Shown here piece after piece: positions 1-8,275 of a stretch of DNA of 64,000 nt (position 1 is its first letter; each line of letters starts with the position of its first letter). The DNA comes from CAVXSP01 sp963764505 (lineage in GTDB: Bacteria; Acidobacteriota; Vicinamibacteria; Vicinamibacterales; SCN-69-37). Position numbers and translations under genes: made by a program. A model generated the notes under the pieces. The model was not told the DNA's origin. It was given only the letters and a program-made list of their open reading frames with translations, and made no database searches. The stretch is from assembly GCA_963764505.1 (NCBI GenBank), contig CAVXSP010000001.1, forward strand, positions 1,488,001-1,552,000, given 5' to 3'.

Positions 1-702
1 GGCGCACGCACGGCGATGCCGCGCATCCTCCAGCTCCTGGACAGGCAGAGGGTGCCGGCCAGCTTCTTCATTCCGGCCGTGAGCGCGCAGCTCCATCCGG
101 ACACGGTCGACGCGATCCTGCGCTCGCCGCTCGAGCACGAGATCGGTGTGCACGGCTGGGTGCACGAGGTGCTCAGCAATCTGACCGGACCCGAGGAGCG
201 CGACCTCACGAAGCGGGCCGTCGACTTCTGGACGCAGCGCCTGGGCCGCCAGCCCGTCGGGATCCGCTGCCCGTCCTGGGACTTCACCAAGGACACGCTG
301 CCGCTGATCCAGCAGTTCGGCTTCCTCTACGACTCGAGCCTCATGGCCGACGATCGTCCCTACGAGATCGTCGCCGACGGCGCCCCCACCGGCATCGTCG
401 AGCTGCCCGTGGAATGGACGCTCGACGACTTCGCCTACTACAGCTACGACCGTCCCACGTTCGCCTACTACCGGATGAGCGACAGCGACGTGTTCGAGGT
501 CTACAAGGGCGAGTTCGACAGGGCGTACGAGGAAGGCACGATGTTCCTGCTCACGATGCACCCGCAGATCACGGGCCATCGCTCGCGCATCGGCGTGCTG
601 GAACGGCTCATCGCCTACATGAAGTCGAAGCCCGGCGTGTGGTTCGCCACGCACGAGCAGGTCGCCCGCGCGGCGAGCGCCAGGCTGGCCCGGCGGAACT
701 GA
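1..702 (+). CDS. Polysaccharide deacetylase family protein, C-terminal part (5' end outside window)
   Basis: The frame is open to the left edge, so this is the C-terminal part of a longer protein; the Asp pair that opens the NodB (CE4) domain would lie upstream. Visible CE4-like features are SFFIPA, the metal-binding segment EIGVHGWVHE, GIRCPSWDF, and MHPQITGHRSR near the end. The family removes acetyl or formyl groups from N-acetylated sugars or related amides. The segment between about residues 110 and 160 is rich in Asp and Tyr, as in the PuuE/allantoinase-like branch rather than in peptidoglycan deacetylases. Family confidence is good; the substrate is unknown. The neighbours on its right are on the other strand and converge on it. 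Confidence 0.8.
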   Translation, partial: GARTAMPRILQLLDRQRVPASFFIPAVSAQLHPDTVDAILRSPLEHEIGVHGWVHEVLSNLTGPEERDLTKRAVDFWTQRLGRQPVGIRCPSWDFTKDTLPLIQQFGFLYDSSLMADDRPYEIVADGAPTGIVELPVEWTLDDFAYYSYDRPTFAYYRMSDSDVFEVYKGEFDRAYEEGTMFLLTMHPQITGHRSRIGVLERLIAYMKSKPGVWFATHEQVARAASARLARRN

Positions 703-741
703 CGAACCGCCGATCGCCCGCCACCGAGCGGACGGCGCGGC

Positions 742-927
742 TCAGCAGTCCACGCAGCGGATCTCGTCGAAGATCTCCGCGTGCCGGTCGGGATTCTCCC
801 GCGCGTAGTTGACGAGGCACCGGATCGCCTTCGCGATGTCCGGCAGGCCGTGCCGCTTGGCGACGTCTTCGAGGAACTTCACCTTGTCCGATTCGAGCTC
901 GACCGGGTAGCTCTGCGCGTCCTTCAT
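742..927 (-). CDS. Small conserved-type protein, about 61 aa
   Basis: A small acidic protein beginning MKDAQSYPVELESDKVKF and ending RCVDC. The predominantly helical sequence with a short strand-like start (YPVELES) recalls ribbon-helix-helix or other small regulatory folds, but I do not recognise a named family. The ATG at 927 is chosen over the TTG at 930 because GGAAGG lies at the right distance upstream. It follows the stop of the membrane glycosyltransferase-like gene almost directly, so the two are probably co-transcribed. The C-terminal CVDC pair could bind metal or form a disulfide. Confidence 0.6.
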   Translation of the reverse strand: MKDAQSYPVELESDKVKFLEDVAKRHGLPDIAKAIRCLVNYARENPDRHAEIFDEIRCVDC

Positions 928-930
928 CAA

Positions 931-2949
931 TCACCTTCCGTGCGTCGGGTTCACCTGGAACAGCTTATCGCCGGAATCCTCGAACACGATCGAGGCGCCC
1001 TGGCCGCGCAGCCACCCCGTCAAGGCCTGGCCTCGTCCATCCATGAACGCGCCTTCGTGGACCAGCACGTGGGTCACGCCGTACTCCGCGAGCAGGGATG
1101 CCGCCTCCGGCGGATCCTCGGTGGCGCGCATGAGAAGCTCGGCGACGCGGAAGTAGCGCTCCGGCCAGAAGCCGGAATAGCCGTTCACGATCGGACGCCG
1201 ATGATACCCGGCGTAGAACGTCGCGCGAATGTCCATGGCCGGATCGCCAATCGGCAGCTCGAGCAGGACGGCGTCGCCAGGGAGACGACGGACGACGTCG
1301 TAGACCGGAGGCCGGCCGCGGGTGACGCTCAGCGACCGCGTGGGGCGCAGGCCGTGCGTGACCACCGGCTGGTTGAGGGGAAGGGGCACCATCAGGCTCT
1401 CGACGAGCATGGCGGCCATGCCGGCGAGCACGATCCCGTTGCCGGCGCGCAAGAAGCGGCCGCGCGCGGCGCCGAGCAGCCAGGCCGCGCCGAAGCCGGC
1501 CAGCGCCGCCGTGAAGAGCGCGACGATCATGAGGAATCGCGCGGGCACGCGCAGGCCGTCGTAGCCCGGCACGTGATCGAGGAGGAAGGCGTATGGGCCG
1601 ATACCGAGCCGATGGCCGGCGGCTTCAATCCGCGGACCGAGCGCGAGCAGCGCCGCTGCGACGACAGCCAGGGCGCTGAAGCCGGCGCCCGTCGGCGCTT
1701 CGTCGCGATTCCGGCGTGGGAGGACGGACGAACAGACGACGAGCGCGAGCAGGGCCGCTCCGGCAGTCTCGAGCAGCGCGTCCGACCCGCGCACCACCGT
1801 CATCCCGCCCAGGAACGGCATCGTCATGCGCCCGTCGGCGAAGAGCGCCAAGAGCATGGTCGAAGCGATGATCGCCACGCCGGCGAGCGCGGCGGCGAAG
1901 AGCCGGGCTTCGATCGGGACGCGCGCCCAGTCCACGTCCACCGTCCGGCGCCGGACGGTCCACACCAGGCCAGCGGCGGCGAAGGCGAGAATCGCCACGC
2001 CCGGGAACCCTTCGCCCTCGGGCTTCGGGGCGCCCCCGAGGTGGGGACCCCACACGCGGGACAACGAAGGCGCGGTGGCGAAGGCGTGCGTATCGGCCGA
2101 GAACGAGACGACGCTGTCGAGCCTGCGGACGCCGACCGGCGCGGTGGCGCGCACGGCGAAGTACGGGTATACGAATGGCACGCAGGCCAACGCAACGAGA
2201 AGACCAGCTCCGCCGAGCGCCCGCCAGATGCGGCCGTCTCTCCAGAGGCGTCGCGCGGCGACCTCGTACAGGCAATAGGCCGCCGCGAACGGTGTGAAGA
2301 ACAGCATGTAGTAGCCGCAGGAGAGGTTCTGCAGGACGAGCGCCGCGCCGCCGCCGACGAGCGCCCGCGGGCGGCGCGTGTCGAAGTAGCGCCGGAAGCC
2401 GTACAGCGCGAACGGCATCCACTGGGCCGAGAGCACCTGAAGATGCGGAACCTGCGCGAGGCGGTACGGCGCGTACGCGAACGCCACGCCCGCGAGCAGC
2501 GCTGCGAGCGGCTGCTTCGTCCATTCGCGGATCAACAGGAACATGCCGAGCCCGGCGAGCACGAACGTTGCCAGAAACACCACGTTGTAGCCGAGCAGGA
2601 CGTTGCCGGTCGCGGCGTAGAAGGGGAGCGCCTGCAGGCTCTCGGGCGTCAGATGCTCCGAGTAGGCGACTGTCAGCCGAGCGGGATAGAAGATGTTCCC
2701 GTTCCAGTAGTCGGCGAGCGCGCCGGGGTGGCCCGACAGCGCCTGCAGGATCTGTCCGCCCGTCCACATGAGGACCCAGCAGTTGAAGGCCGGATCGCCG
2801 AGATCGCCGGGCAGCGCCGTCGTGAGATGCCGGGCCAGCGGCCAGGTCATCGCGACGGCGAGTCCCGCGAAGACGACCGCGGCCGCGACGGCGGATGAGC
2901 GTGGGTGCGAGGTCGCGATCGGGCGTGCCAGCCGGACGAGCGTCCGCAT
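931..2949 (-). CDS. Polytopic membrane protein, GT-C glycosyltransferase-like
   Basis: A 672-residue integral membrane protein with roughly twelve hydrophobic segments. After the first membrane span it has a short loop with GDLGDPAFNCWVLMW, which places an acidic residue near the outer face, as in GT-C fold transferases that use polyprenyl-phosphate sugars. The C-terminal 150 residues form a mainly soluble domain (PVYDVVRRLPGDAVLLELP, then YAGYHRRPIVNGYSG) typical of large acidobacterial membrane proteins of this kind. The role is probably transfer of a sugar to a lipid or protein on the periplasmic side. It starts 29 nt after the FAD monooxygenase gene on the same strand. The specific substrate cannot be read from sequence. 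Confidence 0.6.
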   Translation of the reverse strand: MRTLVRLARPIATSHPRSSAVAAAVVFAGLAVAMTWPLARHLTTALPGDLGDPAFNCWVLMWTGGQILQALSGHPGALADYWNGNIFYPARLTVAYSEHLTPESLQALPFYAATGNVLLGYNVVFLATFVLAGLGMFLLIREWTKQPLAALLAGVAFAYAPYRLAQVPHLQVLSAQWMPFALYGFRRYFDTRRPRALVGGGAALVLQNLSCGYYMLFFTPFAAAYCLYEVAARRLWRDGRIWRALGGAGLLVALACVPFVYPYFAVRATAPVGVRRLDSVVSFSADTHAFATAPSLSRVWGPHLGGAPKPEGEGFPGVAILAFAAAGLVWTVRRRTVDVDWARVPIEARLFAAALAGVAIIASTMLLALFADGRMTMPFLGGMTVVRGSDALLETAGAALLALVVCSSVLPRRNRDEAPTGAGFSALAVVAAALLALGPRIEAAGHRLGIGPYAFLLDHVPGYDGLRVPARFLMIVALFTAALAGFGAAWLLGAARGRFLRAGNGIVLAGMAAMLVESLMVPLPLNQPVVTHGLRPTRSLSVTRGRPPVYDVVRRLPGDAVLLELPIGDPAMDIRATFYAGYHRRPIVNGYSGFWPERYFRVAELLMRATEDPPEAASLLAEYGVTHVLVHEGAFMDGRGQALTGWLRGQGASIVFEDSGDKLFQVNPTHGR

Positions 2950-2977
2950 GCGCTCGCGATAGCTTACCCTCTCGGGC

Positions 2978-4105
2978 TCATGCGGCGGTCCGCTGACGCC
3001 GCGCGGGCTCGACCCTGCGCGTGTCCGCGGCGATCAGACGCGCGATCCGGCCGGCATCCCGGCCGACACCGTGAATCATCCCCGACGACAGCGCGTACAG
3101 GAAGTGCAATCCCACGAAGTACAGGCCCGGCTCGCCGGGCACGACACCGCGATCGTGCCGGAGCTCGCCATGCTCGTCGAACACCGGTAGGTCGATCCAT
3201 GAGAAGCCTGGATCGAATCCCGTGCACCAAACGACATTGGCGACCTGGAGCACGCGGCCGTCCTCGAGCTGCGGCCAGCCGTCGCGTACGCCCGTGACGC
3301 GCGGCACGCGCTCGACGCCCGCGTTCGCCAGGTCCTGCGACCTCGTCCGGACGAGCGGGCCGCTGCCGTGGAGCACTCTCGGGCGCACCCGCCGGCCGAC
3401 TGGCGTGGCGACCGACAGGACCCGATGGAAGATCACCCGCAGCACCAGCCGGACCAGGAAGAGCCGCGCCGCCAGGCCCTGGATGCGGAACGGGATCTGA
3501 CCGACCTCGCGTCCGGCGAGCCAAGTCCGGCGAGCGCGAACGGACTCCATCGCGATCTCCGCGCCCGAATTGCCGGCGCCGACGACGAGCACCTCGCCAT
3601 CACGCAGCTGCGACGGGCCGCGGTAGTCGATGGAGTGCAGCTGGACGATGTTCGGGTTCAGCTCGCCGGCGAAGGGCGGCACGCGCGGTTGCTGATAGTT
3701 CGACATCGCGACGACCACGTGGTCTGCGTCGTAGCGTTCGTCACCGGCCACGACGAGGAAACGGCCGCCGCGGCGCGACAGTCGCTCGATGCGCGCGCCC
3801 GAGCGCACCGGCAGAGAGAACGTGCGGGTGTACGTCTCCAGATAGTCGCCCATCTCGTCCTTGGTCGGGAACGAGTGCGGCGGCGCCGGGAACGGCAGAC
3901 CGTCCAGGCCGGCGAACCGGGCGGGCGTGAAGAGCCGCAGCGAGTCCCAGCGCGTGCGCCAGCTGTCGCCGACGCGCGGGTTGGCGTCGAGGATGACGAA
4001 CGGCACGTGACGGCGCGCGAGATGGTAGCCGACCGACAGCCCCGCCTGCCCGGCGCCGATGACGACCGTGTTGATCCGCTGGAGTGAATCGTGTGTCTGG
4101 TGCAT
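2978..4105 (-). CDS. FAD/NAD(P)-dependent monooxygenase (CzcO-like)
   Basis: A flavoprotein of 375 aa with two Rossmann motifs: GAGQAG at residues 17-22 for FAD and VLVVGAGNSGAE near residue 175 for NAD(P)H. Between them sits NPRVGDSWRTRWDSLRLFTP, typical of the flavin-containing/Baeyer-Villiger monooxygenase group also annotated as CzcO-like. WCTGFDPGFSWID near the C-terminus is the usual late ATG-like FAD motif. It should be a soluble enzyme that inserts oxygen into an organic substrate. The ATG has a strong GGGAGGAC ribosome-binding site. It probably heads a small operon with the membrane glycosyltransferase-like gene downstream. The substrate is unknown. Confidence 0.85.
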   Translation of the reverse strand: MHQTHDSLQRINTVVIGAGQAGLSVGYHLARRHVPFVILDANPRVGDSWRTRWDSLRLFTPARFAGLDGLPFPAPPHSFPTKDEMGDYLETYTRTFSLPVRSGARIERLSRRGGRFLVVAGDERYDADHVVVAMSNYQQPRVPPFAGELNPNIVQLHSIDYRGPSQLRDGEVLVVGAGNSGAEIAMESVRARRTWLAGREVGQIPFRIQGLAARLFLVRLVLRVIFHRVLSVATPVGRRVRPRVLHGSGPLVRTRSQDLANAGVERVPRVTGVRDGWPQLEDGRVLQVANVVWCTGFDPGFSWIDLPVFDEHGELRHDRGVVPGEPGLYFVGLHFLYALSSGMIHGVGRDAGRIARLIAADTRRVEPARRQRTAA

Positions 4106-4212
4106 TTGGCGTCCTCCCTCGTGAAGGGTTCATTCTGAAGGGCGCGCCGGCCCCTCCGCATCGGCTGGAATGTCCAGGCCGCCGCGGGTGGGCACGTGGG
4201 TAGTTCTGTGTA

Positions 4213-4236
4213 GGCCCAAAGCCCAGAGCCCAAAGC
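4213..4236. repeat. Heptamer tandem repeat after the LuxR gene
   Basis: GCCCAAA/GCCCAGA units repeat 3.4 times immediately beyond the stop codon of the LuxR-type gene. A similar GGCTTTGGGCT stretch occurs just upstream of the EBP gene at about 14337. No function is apparent; it may be a slippage-prone spacer. Confidence 0.6.
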
Positions 4237-5877
4237 CTAGATCAGCTTGTGCTCGTACGCATACGCCGTCGCGGCCGCCCGCGACGGGAGATCCAGCTTC
4301 GTGAAGATGTTGCTGAGGTGGCGTGCGACGGTCTTCTCGCTGATGCGGAGGGCTGCCGCAATCGCGCGATTGGTGCGTCCCGTCGCGACGAGGCGGAGGA
4401 CTTCCACTTCCCGGCCGGTGAGCCCGCCCTGGGTCGTCTCGGGCGGGGCGGCGGCGGCCGCCAGCGCGGCCACGCGGGAGGCGTCCGGCGCCGCGCCGAG
4501 ATGCTCGAACGTCTCCTGCGCCGCCTCGAATTCCAGGTTCGCGCCCTCCCGGTCGTCCATCTGCCGGTAGGCCAGGCCGATCGTCGTCCGTACGCGAGCC
4601 AGATCGTAGGGGGCGTCGAGCTGCTGCCAGATGGCGGCCGCTTCGCGCAGGCTCGTCAGGGCCGCGCCGGTCTCGCCGCTGGCCAGTGCCACGGCGCCGG
4701 AGGCCGCCGCCGCGGCGGCACGGAGGAACGTGGCGTCGAGGTCGTCCGCGAGTGTCGAGAGCTCCGTCGCCGCCGCGCGCGCGGCCGCGATCTGGTCGGC
4801 GGCCAGCATGACGTCGACCGCTCCGCGCAGCACGAGCGCCCGCGCACGCGGCTGGCGCGTCTCCTCGAGCGCGCGGCGGATGATCGCGCAGGCGGCGTCG
4901 GTCTGGCCCTGGCTGAGCCGGAGCAGCGCCAGGCCGGCGTGGAGCCGGGCGCCAGCCTGGCTGGCGAGCCGGTAGTGTTCCTGCGCCTGGCCGAACTCGC
5001 CGCGCAGGCGATGCAGCTCCGCCAGCTGATAGTGTGCGGCGCCGACGTCGGCGCGAATGGACCGTCCGGTCAGCCAGCCGCACGCACGGCGGGCCTCGTC
5101 GACGGCCTCGGGCCAGGCCCCGTGCAGCTGCATGACCTCGGATCGGCGGACGAGACACGTGCCGCGAAACGGGACCATGTCCGGGTGCGCGGCGCACCAG
5201 CCGGCGAGCGCGGTCGTCCACTCCTGCGCGCGGCCCCAGTCGAACAGCTCGTGACAGGCGCTGATCACGCTGCAGTAGACGACGCCGGCGATCATGGGCG
5301 CGACTTCGCCGCGCGTGACGGCGAGCATCACCTCGTCGAGCAGCGCGAACCCCTCGGTCTTCCTCCGCATCTGGAGGAGCGCGCGGCCCACGCCGTGGCG
5401 CGCCAGCGCCGTCACGTCCGGGTCCTGCAGCCGCGCGCCGATCTCGGCGGCGCGGTCGAAGGCGGCGTGGGCGGCTTCGGCGTCGCCCTGGACGGCCTTC
5501 TGGAATCCCAGCGTGCAGAGCAGGTATCCCCGTTCCGCGCAGTCCTGCGTGGCGTCGTCGAGGAGGCGGCGGACGCGCGCGAGCCAGCCGCCGGCCTGTG
5601 CCTGCTGATCGGGGCGATCGACGAGGACGAACACGAGCCAGAAGGCGCTGCGGGCCGCCAGGATCGGATCGCGCCGGTCCAGATGGCGCTGATACGCGCG
5701 CGTGCGCGCGTCGATGCCCTCCCGGTCTCTGCCTGTCAGGTGGGCCGCCGTCGCGAGGCGGTCGAGATCCTCCGGGGCGAGCGGCGACTGGGCGTCCGCC
5801 GCGGCCAGGCGGTCGTAGGCGTCGGCCCAGGCTTCACGATCGAATGCCGCGCGGGCGTCGGTCAGTGCGCTGGCCAC
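4237..5877 (-). CDS. LuxR-type transcriptional regulator with TPR-like helical domain
   Basis: A 546-aa regulator. The C-terminal 65 residues are a LuxR/GerE helix-turn-helix: LTGREVEVLRLVATGRTNRAIA, then ISEKTVARHLSNIFTKLDL. The preceding 470 residues are Ala/Leu-rich helical repeats consistent with TPRs, a common layout in which the repeats sense a partner protein. There is no receiver or ATPase (MalT/LuxR-LAL) domain, so it is neither a two-component regulator nor a STAND ATPase. The start is a GTG at 5877. It is transcribed alone; the monooxygenase gene downstream has its own strong ribosome-binding site. Targets are unknown. Confidence 0.8.
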   Translation of the reverse strand: MASALTDARAAFDREAWADAYDRLAAADAQSPLAPEDLDRLATAAHLTGRDREGIDARTRAYQRHLDRRDPILAARSAFWLVFVLVDRPDQQAQAGGWLARVRRLLDDATQDCAERGYLLCTLGFQKAVQGDAEAAHAAFDRAAEIGARLQDPDVTALARHGVGRALLQMRRKTEGFALLDEVMLAVTRGEVAPMIAGVVYCSVISACHELFDWGRAQEWTTALAGWCAAHPDMVPFRGTCLVRRSEVMQLHGAWPEAVDEARRACGWLTGRSIRADVGAAHYQLAELHRLRGEFGQAQEHYRLASQAGARLHAGLALLRLSQGQTDAACAIIRRALEETRQPRARALVLRGAVDVMLAADQIAAARAAATELSTLADDLDATFLRAAAAAASGAVALASGETGAALTSLREAAAIWQQLDAPYDLARVRTTIGLAYRQMDDREGANLEFEAAQETFEHLGAAPDASRVAALAAAAAPPETTQGGLTGREVEVLRLVATGRTNRAIAAALRISEKTVARHLSNIFTKLDLPSRAAATAYAYEHKLI

Positions 5878-5968
5878 GTTCGTATGATCGCGCAGAGGCT
5901 GCCTGCTCGCCAGCCCTCGTGGACGCGCGTGAGGGCGGAGGACGCGGCCGGGCGGGACGGGTCGACGG

Positions 5969-6550
5969 TCAGCCGGAGAAGACGCCGTTGACCGCAGGCG
6001 CGGTCTGGAGCACTCGCCGCGCCTGCCACAGATGCCGTCGCTCGTGCGCGGGAATCACGTGAACGCCGGTAGCCAGGCTGAACCGGACGCCGCGCACGAA
6101 CGGGTTGGGAAAGTGGATGTGGGCCAGATCGAGATCGGCGACCTGGTCGAGGAACACGCGAAACTCGACGTGCGAGGCGAGCAGGGATCCGTAGGCGTCG
6201 GCGAGCGGCGGTTGCGACCGGGGCTGGATCTGTTTCGGGTTCTGCATCGGCCTCGTCACCGGCGGCTCCATCGTTCTTACGAACCACGCGCCGATGAGGC
6301 CGGGCCGTGCCGGTCCGCGGCGCAGTCGGCCGTGTCGCCGTGCGCGCTCGGCGGAGGGCCGCATGGCGGCGAGGTACACGCGGTTCGCGGCCGCGACGTG
6401 GTCGAGGCACTCGGCCACGCTCCAGCCGCCGGCCGGCGGCCGGCGGATGTCGCCGGCATCGAGCCCGGCGACCAGACTGGCGGCCTCGCGTTCGCAGTCG
6501 GCGATCGCCTGGACGAGACGCTGCAGGTCGTCTGGGACCTCGGCGGGCAT
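5969..6550 (-). CDS. DinB-like (YfiT/DinB superfamily) protein
   Basis: A 193-aa protein with the DinB four-helix-bundle pattern: WSVAECLDHVAAANRVY in the first half and VHVIPAHERRHLWQARRVL near the end. The His of CLDHV and the two His of HVIPAHERRH are the usual metal-binding triad. Family members include thiol-dependent transferases (bacillithiol, mycothiol) and many stress-linked proteins of unknown activity. No further specificity can be read. It is monocistronic, between the LuxR gene and the tRNA, and has no strong Shine-Dalgarno sequence. Confidence 0.75.
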   Translation of the reverse strand: MPAEVPDDLQRLVQAIADCEREAASLVAGLDAGDIRRPPAGGWSVAECLDHVAAANRVYLAAMRPSAERARRHGRLRRGPARPGLIGAWFVRTMEPPVTRPMQNPKQIQPRSQPPLADAYGSLLASHVEFRVFLDQVADLDLAHIHFPNPFVRGVRFSLATGVHVIPAHERRHLWQARRVLQTAPAVNGVFSG

Positions 6551-6778
6551 GCTTCAGGATACGCCAGCACGCGATCGAGCCGCGGCGACGCGGCGGCGCC
6601 GGCAGGACGATGCACAGCGCCGCCTCGCGCTGCTCGTCGGTCCGGATGCGAACCGCCCTCTCGATCGCGCTCGCGAGGATCTTGCCGCGCCCGGGTTGCC
6701 CGTGCGGGGCCGCTCCTGCGGATGGTCCGGCTTCGCGGTGTGCCGGCTCGGCCGGCGACCGGTACAATGGGCGCCTGC

Positions 6779-6854
6779 GCGCCCGTAGCTCAGGGGATAG
6801 AGCATCGGCCTTCTAAGCCGAGGGTCGCAGGTTCAAATCCTGCCGGGCGCGCCA
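6779..6854 (+). tRNA. tRNA-Arg (anticodon UCU)
   Basis: A complete cloverleaf is visible. The acceptor arms GCGCCCG (6779-6785) and CGGGCGC (6844-6850) pair fully. The D arm contains TAGCTCAGGGGATAGAGCA. The anticodon stem TCGGC/GCCGA encloses loop CTTCTAA with anticodon TCT. The T arm GCAGG-TTCAAAT-CCTGC is intact. The discriminator is G and the 3' CCA is encoded. It reads AGA codons, which are rare in GC-rich genomes. Confidence 0.97.
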
Positions 6855-6868
6855 GTGTTCACCGGTCC

Positions 6869-6915
6869 ATTCTGGGCACATGGGTGACGGTTTATTCCGA
6901 GCACATGGGTAACAG
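6869..6915 (+). repeat. Left inverted repeat of the IS481-family element
   Basis: Contains ACATGGGTGAC at 6878 and ACATGGGTAAC at 6903. The transposase stop codon (6892) lies inside this repeat. It is the mirror of the repeat at 8104-8153. Confidence 0.75.
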
Positions 6916-8079
6916 TTTCGGACCAAACGGGTTTTCGATCGGCTCGAGACGACAGGTCTCGCTGTCGAAATACCCCAAATCGTACTGCATGAAGGTGACG
7001 AGCCAGATGTGCTCGTTCACCTGCGTCACGCCGACGTTCTGTCCTGCCAGGGCGTGACAGAGGTTGATCTTCCGCCCGTGGAAGCAGAGCCGGCCGCAAT
7101 GCGTCACCGTGAGGGTCGCGTCGTGGAACGGGTAGTTCAGTTCGTCGAGGCCGCGATAGACGCGCGATGAGCGGGTGTAGAGGTCGGCCGGGACCTTCAT
7201 CCCGATCGCCTGGTGCGGCCGGTCGTCGTTGTACTGCGCGAGGAACGCGTCGAAGCGCGCCTGTTGCTGGAGCATGTTCGCCGCCACGGGTTTGGTGGCT
7301 TCCTTCTTCAACGTGAGATGCATGCGCTCGTGCCGGCCATTCTGTTGGGGATGGCCCGGTTGAATGCGCTCGATCTGGATCCCGAGGCGGAGCCACCACA
7401 CTGACAGCTGGCTGAGCCGGTAGAGCGCGGTGGGCGCGGCGAAGGGGACGCCGTTGTCGGTGCGAATCGCGTGCGGCAACCCAAAATCTTTGAACGCGCG
7501 CTCGAAGACCGTGAAGGCGTAGGTTGCCTTGGTCGTGGAGAGCGCGTCGCAGGCGAGCAGGTACCGACTCGCGAAGTCGGTGATGGTCAGCGGATAACCG
7601 TACCGCCGATTGCCGAGCATGAACTCGCCCTTGTAGTCGGCGCACCACAGCGCGTTGGGCTCGGTCGGGCGGGACAGGCATGTCCCGGGCGCGCCCGATC
7701 GTCGGCGGCGCCGGCGGTGCACCAGGCCGTGGCGGTCGAGCACGGCGTGGACGGTGCTAATCGCCGGCAGGTGAGGGCCGGTGATCTGTTGCCGGAGCTT
7801 CTCCCGGATCTTCGGGGCGCCCCAGCCGGGATACTCCCGCTTCAGCCGCACGATGACGGCTTCGACGGGGGCCGGCAGCCGGTTCGCTTGGCGATACGGG
7901 CGCCGGCTCCGGTCGTTGAAGGCCATGAGCCCGCAGTCCTTGTAGCGGTCGTAGATCTTGTAGCCCGTCTTACGCGAGATCCCGAACTCCGCGCAGAGCG
8001 GGGCCATCTTCTCGCCCTCGAGCAGGCGGGCGACAAACCGGAGACGCTCGTCCATGACGTGACACTCCTTCCAAGGCAT
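6892..8079 (-). CDS. IS481-family DDE transposase
   Basis: A 395-aa transposase. It has an N-terminal helix-turn-helix (FGISRKTGYKIYDRYKDCG), a second DNA-binding helical region up to about residue 130, then an rve-type catalytic core with the three acidic residues in context: NALWCADYKGEF, IRTDNGVPF and NGRHERMHLTLK. The spacing and the GMKVPADLY segment after the core fit IS481. The gene appears intact. Translation may begin at 8079 (AGGAGG close upstream) or at 8055 (AAGGAG upstream). It fills almost the whole element and ends within the left terminal repeat. Confidence 0.93.
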   Translation of the reverse strand: MPWKECHVMDERLRFVARLLEGEKMAPLCAEFGISRKTGYKIYDRYKDCGLMAFNDRSRRPYRQANRLPAPVEAVIVRLKREYPGWGAPKIREKLRQQITGPHLPAISTVHAVLDRHGLVHRRRRRRSGAPGTCLSRPTEPNALWCADYKGEFMLGNRRYGYPLTITDFASRYLLACDALSTTKATYAFTVFERAFKDFGLPHAIRTDNGVPFAAPTALYRLSQLSVWWLRLGIQIERIQPGHPQQNGRHERMHLTLKKEATKPVAANMLQQQARFDAFLAQYNDDRPHQAIGMKVPADLYTRSSRVYRGLDELNYPFHDATLTVTHCGRLCFHGRKINLCHALAGQNVGVTQVNEHIWLVTFMQYDLGYFDSETCRLEPIENPFGPKLLPMCSE

Positions 8080-8103
8080 GCCCCCTCCTCTGAAGGGGCA
8101 AAA

Positions 8104-8153
8104 GTGTCACCCATGTGTCCGGAATACCGTGTTACCTATGTCTCAGGAAGGAC
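8104..8153 (-). repeat. Right inverted repeat of the IS481-family element
   Basis: The complement contains ACATAGGTAAC (8131-8141) and ACATGGGTGAC (8106-8116). It is imperfectly complementary to 6869-6915 and lies directly upstream of the transposase start. Confidence 0.75.
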
Positions 8154-8275
8154 AACCAGATTGTGCGTATTCGCCACGTTCGGCGCCAAGGCCAGTCACC
8201 TTGGCGGTTTCATCTGCGCTCACATCCATCGTCAGTGAAATACAGCCTTCGCCGCAGATACGCGACAGCATCGCC

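Larger units (their letters stand above)
6866..8154. mobile_element. IS481-family insertion sequence behind tRNA-Arg
   Basis: About 1.29 kb with a single transposase gene. Its ends are imperfect inverted repeats of about 50 bp. Each end holds two copies of an 11-bp motif, ACATGGGTGAC or ACATGGGTAAC (one copy ACATAGGTAAC), with start points 25 bp apart: 6878 and 6903 on the left, 8106 and 8131 (complement) on the right. The left end begins about 11 nt after the tRNA CCA. The outer limits are approximate and I could not identify a target-site duplication. Confidence 0.8.

Noticed and set aside
781..2898. Long plus-strand frame of 705 codons opposite the membrane protein gene
   Set aside because: Arg/Gly/Glu/Ala-rich low-complexity translation typical of the antisense of a GC-rich gene; the minus strand encodes a clear membrane protein.
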